64,000 bases of DNA from Saposhnikovia divaricata. Its lineage: Eukaryota; Streptophyta; Magnoliopsida; Apiales; Apiaceae. The stretch spans positions 195,093,148-195,157,147 of the forward strand of contig CM071598.1 in assembly GCA_036435485.1 (NCBI GenBank), read 5' to 3'. This document shows positions 1 to 11,423 of this stretch, in pieces (the first letter of the stretch is position 1; each line of letters starts with the position of its first letter). The position numbers and the translations under genes were made by a program. A model generated the notes under the pieces. It had not been told where the DNA came from and searched no databases. It worked only from the letters and a program-made list of their open reading frames with translations.

Positions 1-912
1 CTAAAGAACCCTAAATCTATTTGTAAGAAACCTAAGCCCTAATTGAACTCGATGTGTAAAACCCAATTGAATGGAACCCCAATCGAAACCCTAACTAAAT
101 AAGCCCACAAACCCCAAATCTTGAAAACCCTTTTTCTTCAAGAACCCATAAGAGAAACAGAGCCGCTACTTTGAAAGAGAGAGAGGGTTGAGCCTGTATG
201 TATATGTTTGTTTGGTAGTCTAAATAATTATCAATTTTGTTTAATAAAATTTTTTCAGAAAAGCAATTTTCCCGCTTCTACATTTTCACTCCCTGCCCCT
301 TCATCTCAAGCCTTCCTTTCATGTGTAATTTTCTTTTATTTTAATTTATTGCTTTCATAATATTTTGATTGTTTTATATATATTTGTTAAAAATATCGTA
401 CTTTAAAAATAATATCATAAGTCACTCCATTAATGAATTTTTAATTTTAGAAATTTAAATAATTTTTTTAATATGCATTCAGTTTTGTGTAAAATAATTT
501 TTATTTTTTATTTTTTTAAATAATTTATTATCTTTTATTAATTGTATATTTTTCAAATTATTAAAACATATATTATTTTTATTATAAAATCATAACTGAA
601 TCTATTAGCACACTGTTAATTTTTATAATAATGATAATTTACAAATATAATAATCCTTCTAAGGTGATTAATTTTAATTCACAATAATTATTTATTTCAA
701 TTTTTGTTAAAAAGGTTGTGTTTAAAGCATATTAACGGCAACACTTCACAAGGATTGCAACTTGTTACGCTTCTTATAGTTGCGGCAACACCATGTTATG
801 TATACAGCAACACAAAAAAAACGTTCTGCATGCCATCAAGTTTAGAGCTGCTACAACGTTTTTCATTGCAACACCAAAAAAAACGTTGCTGCAAGCCATC
901 TATGGCGTAGTG
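1..912. other. AT-rich non-coding DNA
   Basis: No gene is supported here. Positions 1-200 are rich in CCCTAA-like and GAGA tracts and look like the leader of an unidentified gene on the minus strand. Positions 240-700 are extremely AT-rich. Positions 720-900 contain several copies of a GCAAC/AACGTT motif in both orientations, like the subterminal repeats of a CACTA-type element. The 68-residue open frame at 704-910 runs through these repeats and is not a credible gene. Confidence 0.6.
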
Positions 913-1175
913 CTATAACGTCGGTTGAACGATGACCGACGCTATAAGCTATACCTATAGCGTCGTTTCTTTGCTGACCGACGCAAAAAATCTTTTTTAG
1001 CGTTGGCATTTTAAGTATAGCGTCGGTTAATGCAAACAACCCATGCCAAAGCTTCTGGCAGAAGTCATTAAGCGTCGGTTAATGCAAACAACCGAAGCAA
1101 TAGGTAAAAGTGTGAAGCTATAGGTAAATAACCGACGCAATAGGTGCGACGCTATAGGTCATTTCTGTACTAGTG
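913..1175. mobile_element. Right-end relic of CACTA-2 family
   Basis: This stretch matches the right end of the complete element at 52439-55615, including the GCGTCGGTTnnn subterminal motifs and the terminus TTTCTGTACTAGTG followed by AGAATCAA. It lacks about 30 bp present in the other copy. The left part is not recognisable, so it is an incomplete element or a recombined end. The shared flank AGAATCAA shows that both ends sit in copies of the same target locus. Confidence 0.7.
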
Positions 1176-2031
1176 AGAATCAATTAATTTTTATTTACAC
1201 CCTTCCAAACTAAAATTATTAAAAAAGAGTAAATAAATTTACTACAAGAGGAAAGCTTACTACAGGATAAGTACTAGTATACTACACTTGCTCATTTCTC
1301 ACATTTATCTCATAAGGCTCAACATGTGGTTTATATGGATGCTATTTATTTTTTGGTAGCTTGCATATGTAATCAGCTTGCAAGCGAGTGCAAGTAGTTA
1401 AGGTTGTGAAGTAGATAGTAGCATGCTCTTGATTATCGTAATGGTTAATTATTAATTAGTAATTTAGTATAGAGAAATTAGTTATGTGAGATTAGAGAAC
1501 CATAGGAGATAAAGATGTGAACAGGGTTTTTTATGGTAAGAGGCAAATGAGATAATAAGTCTAGAATGTTTGCCTTATTTAGCAAATTCGAAGTTAAGAA
1601 CCTTATTAGGATAATATCACAATTGACATTTTGCATGTAACACTACAAGGAGAACTGAAGCATACAATGGTTTTTGCCTGTTGTCTCGGGTTGTTGTCTG
1701 ATATGAGTAACAACACACCATGCTTCATAAAGCGCACACCCATAAACCACAACTAATCTAAATGGAAACAAGGGCATTTTAGTAGCTTTACAATGAAAAC
1801 TAAATAAAAATCAATTTCAATCAATTCTAAAAATTGTAATAGAATGGAAAATTGATGAAAAATTAAACTTTAAAATTTTAAAATGAAGAGTAGGAAATTA
1901 TAGACACCCCAAACCCTAAATCTAAACCCTAAACCCCATATTCTACTCAACTACGTCGATTATTTACCGAGTAAAAAACAAATTTTTTTCTACCCACTAT
2001 TATTTTCTCAAATTTTTTTATTGAATGTATC
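1176..2031. other. Non-coding flank, possible old copy of host intron
   Basis: No coding capacity. By eye, 1310-1570 resembles 17795-17985 (shared blocks such as GTTTATATGGAT and CAAGTAGTT in the same order), which is the first intron of the transcription unit starting near 17.4 kb. It may be the relic of an older duplicate. Around 1908-1940 there is a short degenerate AAACCCT-like run. The whole stretch is absent from the second copy of the region near 55.62 kb. Confidence 0.4.
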
Positions 2032-2034
2032 ATG
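2032..2034. repeat. Target-site duplication of CACTA-1, left
   Basis: ATG directly before the CACTACAAGAAAAA terminus; the same three bases follow the other terminus at 9513-9515. A 3-bp duplication is the rule for CACTA transposons. Confidence 0.85.
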
Positions 2035-3504
2035 CACTACAAGAAAAACTCGATCCTGCAACATTTTTTCACCGTTGTCTAATCTCCATTTTTTTCGTTG
2101 TCTATCCGGCAGTTGTCTGTTTGAAATCAGACAATGGTTATTTACCAGTTGCATAGAAGAAGGTAATACAACAATTTTAAAATGTTGTTAGAAATTACGT
2201 AACACAGCGGTTGTATAATAAGAACCGTTACTGGAAACAAAACAATGCAATTGTTTTCTGACTAATAGACAACAGTTATAAAACGTTGTTAAACATTACG
2301 TAACACGGCAGTTTTACAATGAGAACCTTTACTGGAAACAACATAATGCAATGGTTTTCTGACTAATACACAACAGTTTTTAAACGTTGTTAACAATTAC
2401 GTAACACAGCGGTTGTTTAACTGGTGTTTGATAGTATCAAAGATGGCGACTCAATAGACAACACCTGATAGACAACGGTTGAAAAGTGGTCTGACTTGGT
2501 TCTGCTATAGTCGGTTTGAACAACGGTTTGTTATTTCACTGGTGTTGTGCCAATGCAAATTAACAACGGTTTATGTACACAAAAAATGATTTTAAATAAT
2601 GCCCCCAACTAATTAATTAAATAATGAATCAATAAATTTATCAATACAAAAATTTCTTATTGATCTAGCTACAATTTCTATGTAAAAATTGCATACATAG
2701 CAATCTCATGTCTCTACAAGTCCTACAAATTATCAATTTCTACAAATTATTCCTACCAACACTTAAAGTCCCCTTTAGTCAAGCCCTTTGCATCCTCATA
2801 TAGCTAGGTATCCTCCTGAACAAATACTAGATCTTGTGACCTTTGTCGAGGAAATTGAGGCAGTCCCTTGGAAGACATTTTTCACAAGGACCTGCAACAG
2901 GATTGAGAACAGATTAAACCTCAACGAAAATATGGGAAGATGATATGCAAGAATGGACGAAATATTAAAGTGCTAACTAACTACTCCAATTTAGTGCTAT
3001 AAGCGGCCGGTCATATTAGTTGATTGTCTTTTTATTCCATATGATTACACAGTCCCTTCAAGTATGAGGTAAATTTGACCTCCTCTCCATAGGGTACAAA
3101 AACTTATGGTTTGTACATTTAAGCAGTTGGTTTACACCTAATTGCTCATCATGTAGGATAAATCTACGAACCATTAACACTTTCTGATGTTGATAATTTT
3201 ATGTCAGTTTTCAAAACAACGATGTGCTTTTTATTCCATACTAGTAACATATTACTGCAACTTCATGTTCAAATTCTGTCCATAAAGGGAGAGGAAGAAA
3301 CACAACAATATTCTTTGGGTTTTAGCAAGCTACAAAGAACTCATTACGAGGAAGTTGTTACCGTTAGCTGATTTACAACATACCTTGTTGGAGTTTTAAT
3401 GACGTGAACCACATAAACGCACTCTCATGATACTGTTTCGAGAGTGCAGTGTGTATTACCAGAAAAACTTGCAAGCTAATCTATTAAGAAGTTGATTAAC
3501 TCAC

Positions 3505-3900
3505 TGTATACTGATCCGGACGGCGGTTTTCAGAAGCTAGAAAATGCAACCTCATAGTAGCTATAATCTTGTATTCCTTGTAAATCTTATACATTGTCCA
3601 GAAAGAGAAAACATATATCATTCCTATATGAACCCAAAACCTGTAGAAAAAGGAAAATTACCATATAAGGGCACTTGTCTCATATGGACTCCCAACAGAG
3701 TCTAAAGTAACCCGCTAAGAGGAGTGGATTTCATCTACTTTAAATCTCACCTTGAAGATCCAGCAGGGACATTAGATATTGAAAGCTTGTCAAGATCACT
3801 AAACGTTACATCTTTGAGTTCCTCCAAAGTATTGTTAGTCCAATTTACAGGCACCAATACCACAAAAGCAAGTACAGTTATGGGAACAAAGATCTTTAAA
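3505..3900 (-). pseudogene. Captured two-exon fragment of OSCA/CSC1-like channel gene
   Basis: Two consecutive exons of a plant OSCA/CSC1-like gene (hyperosmolality-gated calcium-permeable channel, plasma membrane), read on the minus strand inside CACTA-1. Exon a is 3900-3751 (150 bp) after acceptor GCAG; it encodes KIFVPITVLAF...VPVNWTNNTLE and DKLSISNVP, the early transmembrane segment and loop of the family. It ends at donor AG|GTGAG. Exon b is 3640-3505 (136 bp) after TTTCTACAG; it encodes FWVHIGMIYVFSFWT and LHFLASENRRPDQYT, then donor GTGAGT. The two join in frame (R-FWVH). Only a small part of the channel of roughly 750-800 residues is present, so it cannot make a channel. Open reading and splice sites are intact, suggesting recent capture or possible inclusion in chimeric transcripts. 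Confidence 0.8.
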
Positions 3901-4309
3901 CTGCATAATATATATGACATGGTCAATAGATACAAGTAAAATAATTTAATTGTAGCGTAGCACTTTCGCTGCAGTCAGCTTTCTTATGCATTACTGTAAC
4001 AATAACTGTAAACATTTTAAGAACGTGTACTGTATAGCCAATTAGACAATCCTTCTCATTTATTCTTTTTGGGTGTTATTTCACTTTGTCTCTCCTAATT
4101 CGAAATTTCAGATCATTTTAGTTAACTAATAACCAAATTCTGAACGAATCACTCTGTTCAAGTATTATTCACTGAGATAAATGAGCCAAAAAGTTCTGGG
4201 TATTTTCTTCCCTTCATAACAACTTGTGAATACAGGGGACCTCAAGGAGCAATTAACATACGTCTCCTTGCGCACATAAATTAAGCAGACTGAAAATATT
4301 CTACTTACC

Positions 4310-4750
4310 TTAGATAGTAGCCTTCAAATATAACCCGAGCAGTACCATCTGACAAGCAGTTGAGTGATCAAGACACAGCAGCATCAAAGCAAGCCAAACA
4401 ATCAACACTTGGTTCATTGGATTTTCTCCAAAGAACTCCAACTCATTTTGGCAGAATCTCCCGGGATCACCCACAACTATTTCAGGAACTTTATCGGATA
4501 CAAACACGAATAGCTTCACTTCCCCAATAGATTATATAGCACGTACATGTCAGCAAGGCCAGCCATCATTAGTAATATACAACATTAGTAATATATGCAG
4601 TTTGCCATATAAATTTCAACCGAATTGAAATAGAGTGTTTCAACAAAAGAAATAAGGTCAAAGCTTACTGCTCTTACATGGTAATAGTGATGATCTGGTG
4701 TTTCAATTTCACCTTGAATTCAAGATAGTCGAAAGCTTGTTCATAGCTGC
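4310..4750 (-). pseudogene. Unidentified captured exon pieces
   Basis: Between the OSCA and HOP fragments the minus strand keeps signs of captured gene sequence. A small exon-like piece at about 4747-4714 follows TTTTAATTTGCAG and reads YEQAFDYLEFK before a GTGAAA donor. A 69-codon open stretch at 4519-4310 (VPEIVVGDPGRF...) runs up to a GTAAGT donor near 4310. I do not recognise either family. They may come from the same donor genes or from a further one. No function is proposed. Confidence 0.35.
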
Positions 4751-4853
4751 AAATTAAAACAAAAGAAAAGGGAAGTAAAAAGTAGTTTAAGGAGGGCATT
4801 ACCCAAGAAGACAAAAATTGACATACCCAAGGTAAAAAGAAAAAAAATGTTAC

Positions 4854-5101
4854 CTTTATCTGGCTCCTCGTCCGCTATTTTTGGATCAAAATACTCATGT
4901 TAAGTTTCTTTAGGGTATCCGGGTTACGATGCTCTGTCAAAGCTTTCTGGAATGTCTCAATAGCAGGTTCATAGTCCTTGGAGCATTTGGCCATTTTCAC
5001 CAAAGCAGTTCCTTTCCTCGTCAAAGGCTTTGCAACCATCTTGAAGTCTGATCTCAGTTCTCTCCCTCTTTCAACAGCCTTGTCACAATGCACTCCTCGA
5101 A
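4854..5101 (-). pseudogene. Captured exon of Hsp70-Hsp90 organizing protein (HOP/STI1)
   Basis: Minus-strand exon inside CACTA-1, starting after acceptor TTTCACCAG and ending at donor GATAAAG|GTAACA. It encodes segments highly typical of the plant co-chaperone HOP (TPR2A region, cytosolic, bridges Hsp70 and Hsp90): CDKAVERGRELRSDFKMVA, then LTRKGTALVKMAKCSKDYEP, FQKALTEHRNPDTLKKLN and, in another frame, EYFDPKIADEE. Compared with the family there is a short deletion near the start (after EECI) and a second deletion that removes the stretch between KKLN and EYFDP and shifts the frame. It is thus a broken fragment. Splice borders are preserved, so it was captured as genomic DNA, not as a processed cDNA. 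Confidence 0.85.
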
Positions 5102-5957
5102 CTGGTGAAATTAGTTACCAACTGATTAGATGCATATTTTAATAGTACTTTTAATGCTCAACTAAAATAAAAGCTTCACTACAAAAAACCGAAAGAGAAT
5201 ATTAGACACAAGCTCCTCACCAAATCTTAATAACTCTAACTAAACAACAAAAGCACAAGTTGATTTCGAATACTTAACATACAATTTTTGTTTTACTTAA
5301 GCGGGATCTGATATCCCTAGAGCTGATTCTATCACGATCAGGTCAAACAAAACATAAAAAATGAAGCCTTCAACTTGCAGGCCTGAGGCTAATAAAATTA
5401 TCATATAATTTTTGACTTGTTAGATAAAATTAAAACACAATTGTTGGCTTGTGAATATGACCTAACAACAGCAGCTTAGGCATATATGTCTAAAATTCGC
5501 TAAGTACAAAAATGGACTGCAACAAAATTATACAGATCTGCTGTAAAAACACATGTTTTTCTATTCATGTCCTATAAAAATGATCACTAACAACAAATAT
5601 GTATATCTATAAAATAATCATAATTTTAACACACCAAAATGAAAATTACAAAAAAAAAAACTAAATCAATTTTAAAACTAACCGAGTTTCTAGAACTGAT
5701 CCAACATAATTAAGCTGAAATTAGCAATTTCTAAGCACAAAAAATCAAATTAAGTATATCTTAAGACAAAAAAAAAAAAAGCTGTATTACTTGTCAGATC
5801 TAAGACAGTAGCATATGAATTCACATAGAAAACAGACAAGAAATTCTTGATATATATTCAAGGATCTAAACTTAGTTTAAAACTATAACTGAAAGTTTTT
5901 TAAAAAACTAGGTTGAAAATGATTATACAAGCAAAAAAAAAAAGACAGAAGCTTACC

Positions 5958-6384
5958 TATGCGAGCTGTACAGCGGAGTAAAGCTCCGGTGAAAAATATT
6001 GTCAATATATGTATGAAAGGAGGAAAAAAAGGGAGAACAACTAAGAACAAACTCTACAAATCTCGATCTACAACAAATAAAAAAGGATACAGAGAGAGGG
6101 AAGAGAGAGAGGGAGAGATGCATACAGACACAATTGAGTGAAGCCAATCGAAACAATCGAACCGTAACTAGAGCTAGAGAGAGGGCATAAGTGATGTTTT
6201 TATGAGAAGAGCTAGAGCAAAAGGCGATGAGTTTAGAGAGAGAGTTCGTACTCCGTATGTGTTTAGAATATGTGGTAAAGAGGAAAGTTTGGGGGAGATA
6301 AAGGGGGAGAAGAGGGGAAATGAAACCCTGAAAATTTTGGTTAAGGGGGGAATTTGTGCGCCCACAACATTTTACATTTTTCAA
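5958..6384 (-). pseudogene. Captured leader exon with donor site
   Basis: The minus strand has a pyrimidine-rich leader-like stretch (CTCTCT tracts at 6060-6190) ending at a good splice donor, CATAG|GTAAGC, at 5957. It lies upstream, in the minus direction, of the HOP and OSCA exons, so a transcript starting here could splice into them. Open frames on both strands (up to 143 codons) show no recognisable domain. I read it as a captured 5' UTR and promoter of an unidentified host gene. Confidence 0.4.
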
Positions 6385-6584
6385 TGTGCTGTTCTATTTT
6401 TTTTTAATTTCTTAAATATTTTGGTAAAAATTCTAATTTCATTTTAACTTTATCAAGAATTTATTTAATTTCAAATTTTAAATTTTACATATATGCTAAT
6501 ATGCATGTACTTATATATAATATTATGATGCAAATAAAAAATTTATCGTGTAAAAAATATTATGTACAAAAACATAGTAAAAAT

Positions 6585-8695
6585 GCTACTTCCTATAACG
6601 GAGCACGATCCAGGTTCACTTAATAATTTATTTGAATGATTTTTTCGACGATCGAACCGTACGAATGTTAATAAACATTCATTTTAGTGTTGGAAAAAAT
6701 AATCGAAAAATAAAAAGGTCGGGTTGTACGAGATTTTAACAAAAAGGGAGTAAAAATGATGCTTCCTATAACGGGGCACTATCTAGATTCATTGAATAAT
6801 TTTTTTGAATGATTTTTTCGACGATCGCACCGTACGAAAGTTAATAAACACTCATTTTAGTGTTGTGAAAAAATAATTGAAAAATTAAAAGGTCGTTTTG
6901 TACAATATTTTAACAAAAATGAAGTAAAAGTGATGCTTCCTATAACGGGGCACGATCCAGATTCACTGAATAATTTTTTTGAAAGATTTCTTCGATGATC
7001 GAACCGTACAGATGTTAATAAACACCTATTTTAGTGTTAGGAAAAAATAATCGAAAAATAAAAAGATCGGGTTGTATGAGATTTTTACAAAAACGTAGGA
7101 AAAGTGATGTTTCCTATAACGGGGCACGATCCAGATTCACTGAATAATTTTTTTGAATGATTTTTTCGACGATCGAACCGTACGGATGTTAGTAAACACC
7201 CATTTTAGTGTTGAGAAAAAATAATCAAAAAATAAAAAGGTTTGGTTGTAGGAGATTTTAGCAAAAATTTAGTAAAAGTGTAGCTTCCGATAATGGGGCA
7301 CGATCCAGATTCACTGAGTAATTTTTTTTAATGATTCTTCGACGACCGAACCGTACGGATGTTAATAAACACTCATTTTAGTGTTGGAAAAAAATAATCG
7401 AAAAATAAAGAGGTCGGGTTGCACGAGATTTTAACAAAAACGTAATAAACATAATATATGCTTCCTATAACGGGGCACGATCCAGATTCACACTATAATT
7501 TTTTTGAATATTTTTTTCGACGATCGAACCGTACGAATATTAGTAAATACTAATTTTAGTGTTGGGAAAAAATAATTGAAAAATAAAAAGGCCGAGTTGT
7601 ACGAGATTTTAACAAAAACGTATTAGAAGTGATATATGCTTCCTATAACGGGGCAGATCCAGATTCACTGAATAATTTTTTTGAATGCTTAATTCGATAA
7701 TCGAACCGTACGAATGTTAATAAACACCCATTTTAGTGTTGGGAAAAAATAATCGAAAAATAAAAAGGTCGGGTTGTACGAGATTTTAACAAAAACGTAG
7801 GAAAAGTGATGCTTCTTGTAACGGGACTCGATCCAGATTCACTGAATAATGTTTTTGAATGTTTTTTTGACGATCGAACCGTACGAATGTTAATAAACAC
7901 TCATTTTAGTGTTGAGAAAAAATAATTGAAAAATAAAAAGGTCGGTTTGTAGAAGATTTTAACAAAAACGTAGTAAATTAAAAGTGATGCATCTTGTAAC
8001 AGGGCATGATCCAGATTCACTTAATAATTTTTTTTGAATGCTTTTTTCGACGATCGAACCGTACAAATGTTAGTAAAAACTCATTTTAGTGTTGGAAAAA
8101 ATAATTGAAAAATAAAAAAGTCGGGTTGTACGAGATTTTAACAAAAACGTAGTAAATTAATAGTGCTGGTTTTTGTGACGGGGCACGTTCCAGATTCACA
8201 CTATAATTTTTTTGAATGATTTTTTCGACAATCGAACCGTACAAATGTTAGTAAACACTCATTTTAGTGTTGGCAAAAAATAATCGAAAAAATAAAAAGG
8301 TCAAGTTGTACTAGATTTTAACAAAAATGTAGTAGAAGTGATACATGCTTCCTATAACGGGGCACGATCTAGATTCACACTATAATTTTTCAGAATGTTT
8401 TTTTCGATGATCGAACCATACGAATGTTAGTAAACACTCATTTTAGTGTTGGAAAAAAATAATCGAAAAATAAAAGGTCGGGTTGTACGAGATTTTAACA
8501 AAAACGTAGTAAATTAATAGTGCTGCTTCTTGTAACGGGGCACGATCCAAATTTACTGAATAATTTTTCGAATGATTTTTTCGAAGATCGAACCGTACTA
8601 ATGTTAATAAACACTCATTTTAGTGTTGGGAAAAAATAATCAAAAAATAAAAAGGTCGGGTTTTACGAGATTTTAACAAAAACGTAATAAAACAC
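6585..8695. repeat. 12-unit tandem array, period 173-179 bp, inside CACTA-1
   Basis: Twelve head-to-tail degenerate units begin near 6591, 6764, 6938, 7112, 7286, 7463, 7641, 7814, 7992, 8171, 8350 and 8528. Each carries, in order, TATAACGGGGCACGATCC, a T-rich run, CGACGATCGAACCGTACG, CATTTTAGTGTTG, AATCGAAAAATAAAAAGGTC and GAGATTTTAACAAAAACG. Copies differ by small indels and substitutions. The monomer length is satellite-like. No coding potential. Confidence 0.95.
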
Positions 8696-9512
8696 GCAAA
8701 CTGTTATTTAATGATTTAAAAGTGTTAAACATTACACAACGGTTTTTATGAAAAGCCATTGTTGTGCTTACTATCACACAACAGTTTTTTTATCAGAAAA
8801 CCGTTGTCTGAATATTTTATAATTTCCCACCAAATCCAATTCAAAATTTTCATTATTTCCCACTAAATTCAATTCAAATTATTTCATTATTCCCACCAAA
8901 CATTTCATTATTTCCCACCCATTTCAATTCAAATTTTTCAGTTCAGACAACAGTTTTATAAAACCATTAAACAACGGTTATTCTACGTTTTATCCTTACT
9001 AAACAGACAACAGTTATTCTACCAATGTTTATAACCGTCTTCTAAAGAGGATGTTCAAACAACGGTATTCTGCTCTGTTGTATGATACCCATTTATCTCA
9101 CAATGCTAATAACCATTGTCTATCAACTTTCCTTCTGACAACGGTATTTGAGACACATTGTCTGATGTTCCCTACAACAACACTTCCAATAAACTGTTGT
9201 CTAACTTACACCACGGCTTTGTCTAAAAGCGTTGTCTGAAGATAATATGAAGTTGTCTACATACAACGGTGTTACACAGTTGTATTAAATGGTTCCACAC
9301 AACATATTCACAATAGAACAGTTGTCTGATTTTATCAGAGAATACCGCTTAGACAACGGTTTCAAATAACACCAAACACAATTGTCATAGAAAGACTCCG
9401 ACAGCGCTTTTACGAGGACAGACCATTAACTGTTGTTTGTTTTTTCGGGACAACGGGTTTTTGATTAACCGTTGTGTGAAACATGTTGTATGATTCAGTT
9501 TTTCTTGTAGTG

Positions 9513-9515
9513 ATG
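9513..9515. repeat. Target-site duplication of CACTA-1, right
   Basis: ATG directly after the TTTTTCTTGTAGTG terminus, matching 2032-2034. Confidence 0.85.
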
Positions 9516-9579
9516 TCTTTTTAAACTCTCATATTCTTTTGTATTTTTTTTATTGAATGTATCAAAGGCTTTCAATTGA

Positions 9580-10026
9580 AAGGAATCATGCTCATTAGAA
9601 GTATCTCAACAAGCTGAAAGGATCAAAGAGTTAGAAGCTGAAATCAAGATCCTTCAGAAAGGAATGGGAAAGTTTGTTCAAGGAGAAGAAACACTCAAAT
9701 CAATGATGAAGCAAACAAAAGTTCCACTAGAAAGAGAAGGACTTGGAGGGGCTTCAACTTCAGGTCTTAATTATGATGGAAAACATGGTTGCTACAAATG
9801 TGGAAAAAAAGGTCATTTGGCAAACAACAACACAGTACAGAATGCTAATCCAGCAAGCTGGAACACACAGACAACTCAGAGGCATCAAGCTGACAGAACT
9901 ACAAGAATAAAAAATTTAGCTCCTAAGGTGGTCCAAATGTGGATCAAGAAGTCTGATTTGAATGTTCTATATGTTCTATCAACTAACCATGCTGGACCCA
10001 AACAAATATGGGTACCAAAACGTTGA
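9580..10026 (+). pseudogene. Copia gag, C-terminal part with damaged zinc knuckle
   Basis: The frame is open from 9580, after a TGA at 9577. A heptad-like, probably coiled-coil stretch (ERIKELEAEIKILQKG) comes first. The zinc knuckle CYKCGKKGHLANNN follows; it has Cys, Cys and His in CX2CX4HX4C spacing, but the last Cys is Asn, so metal binding is probably lost. In an intact element this nucleocapsid protein coats the retrotransposon RNA in cytoplasmic particles. The capsid part is absent. The frame ends in TGA at 10024. Confidence 0.75.
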
Positions 10027-10048
10027 GTTGTTTTTATTTGTTTTGTAG

Positions 10049-10435
10049 GTGTGTCTTGTTGCCAAGGTGAAATCAAATCAATTGATTTTGGATAGTGGAT
10101 GCACAAGACATATGTGTGGTGATAAATCAAAGTTTCTTACTCTCAATAAGAAAAATGGTGGAAGTGTCACAATTGGTGATAGTAAAACTCTTGAAATTCT
10201 TGGAAAAGGAACAATTAGTAATAGTAACATCTCTATTGATAAAGTAAAATATGTTCAAGGTCTTAAATATAAATTTCTTAGTATTAGTCAGTTATATGAT
10301 GATGGACATTCTGTTAATTTTGATAAAGAGAAGTGTACTATTATTGTTGGCACTAACAAAGTCCCCCTAGTTACTAGAAGGGAAGGAAATATCTATATTT
10401 TGGACTTTGAGATGCAGGAATCATCTTGTTGTTAG
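10049..10435 (+). pseudogene. Copia protease region and GAG-pre-integrase start
   Basis: Contains the aspartic protease active-site motif LDSGCTRHMCG (Asp-Ser-Gly) near residue 15 and the following Copia-typical KFLTL...VTIGD and GLKYKFLSISQL blocks. In the family this enzyme cuts the gag-pol polyprotein. The frame stops with TAG at 10433. The following zinc-binding stretch of integrase continues in another frame (IWHRRLGHAHIDLLS), so a frameshift separates them. Confidence 0.8.
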
Positions 10436-11423
10436 CTGCAGTTGATACAAATCCAGATATTTGGCATAGAAGGCTTGGACATGCTCACATAGACTTACTC
10501 AGCATGCTGTCTGCAAAGAAGCTAGTTAGAGGGTTGCCCAAATTGAAGTATGTCAAGAAGGAAACCTGTTCAGCTTGTCAATAGGCAAAGAAATCAGGAC
10601 TCCACATAAGTCAAAGACTGTGGTATCAACTTCTAAACCTTTAGAGCTTCTTCATTTAGATTTATTTGGTCCGGAAGCATATAAGAACATTGGAGGTAAA
10701 CAATATGAATTTGTTATCGTAGATGATTATTCTAGATATACATGGGTATTGTTTCTTCATACTAAAGATTGTGCTTTCAGTGAATTTGAGAATCTAATTA
10801 AGTTTCTTAAGAACAAGCTTAAGACAAGACTTGTAGGCATAAGGAGTGATCGAGGTGGTGAATTTCAAAAGGACTTTATCTCATGTTGTGAAGATAGAGG
10901 CATTACTCATGAATTCTCTGCTCCTAGAACCCCACGGCAAAACAGAGTTATGGAAAGAAAGAACAGGTCTTTACAAGAAACACCTAAAACATTGTTGCAA
11001 GAAAGTAAGCTACGAAGGAGTTTCTGGGCAGAAGCAGTCAATACAGCTAGCTATATTCTTAACAGAGTATTGATCAGACCTATTCTAAACAAAACTCCAT
11101 ATGAATTGCTGAGGAATAAGAAGCCAAACATAGGCTACTTCAAGGTCTTTGGATCCAGGTGCTTTGTACTCAAAACTATTGATAGAGATGGTAAATTTGA
11201 TGCTAAAACTTATGAAGCAATATTTTTGGGTTATTCTTTAACAAGTCGTTCTTATAGAGTTTATAATATATCTAAACGTATTGTTGAAGAGTCAATTGAT
11301 GTTTCATTTCAAGAATCTAATGTTGATCTGTCAAGAGATGAGGAAGAATTTGCAAAAAATAGGTATTGCCAGCGAGCTGCTGAAGACAAGTACAAAAACT
11401 TAGTAAGGAACTCAGCAAGTTGA
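10436..11423 (+). pseudogene. Copia integrase
   Basis: The N-terminal HHCC zinc region (HRRLGH...CSAC) lies at 10460-10581 and is followed by an in-frame TAG at 10582. The core begins at 10575. Catalytic residues are visible as LDLFGP (Asp), IRSDRGGEF (Asp) and MERKNRS (Glu), with 35 residues between the last two, the DD35E pattern. The C-terminal motif KTPYELLRNKKPNIGYFKVFG is family-typical. The enzyme would insert the cDNA into nuclear DNA. The triad survives, but the stop and frame breaks make it inactive. Confidence 0.85.

Larger units (their letters stand above)
2035..9512. mobile_element. CACTA-1: gene-capturing CACTA transposon
   Basis: A complete DNA transposon of about 7.5 kb. It begins CACTACAAGAAAAACT and ends with the inverted copy TTTTTCTTGTAGTG, flanked by ATG on both sides. 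The subterminal zones (2050-2580 and 8700-9500) are packed with ACAACGGTT/AACCGTTGTC motifs in both orientations, the usual arrangement of transposase-binding repeats in En/Spm-like elements. I see no transposase gene, so it is non-autonomous. The interior holds captured host exons, all on the minus strand: OSCA-like at 3505-3900, HOP at 4854-5101, unidentified pieces at 4310-4750 and a leader exon at 5958-6384. A 12-unit tandem array lies at 6585-8695. This fits the Pack-CACTA class. Part of a second copy is at 55624-57592. Confidence 0.9.

Noticed and set aside
1908..1940. CCCTAAA-like run resembling telomere repeats
   Set aside because: Only three degenerate units; such telo-box-like runs are common in plant DNA and there is no sign of a telomere junction.
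5959..6447. Plus-strand open frames in the captured leader region
   Set aside because: Arg/Glu-rich products of a GAGA-rich stretch; the splice donor and neighbours point to the minus strand.
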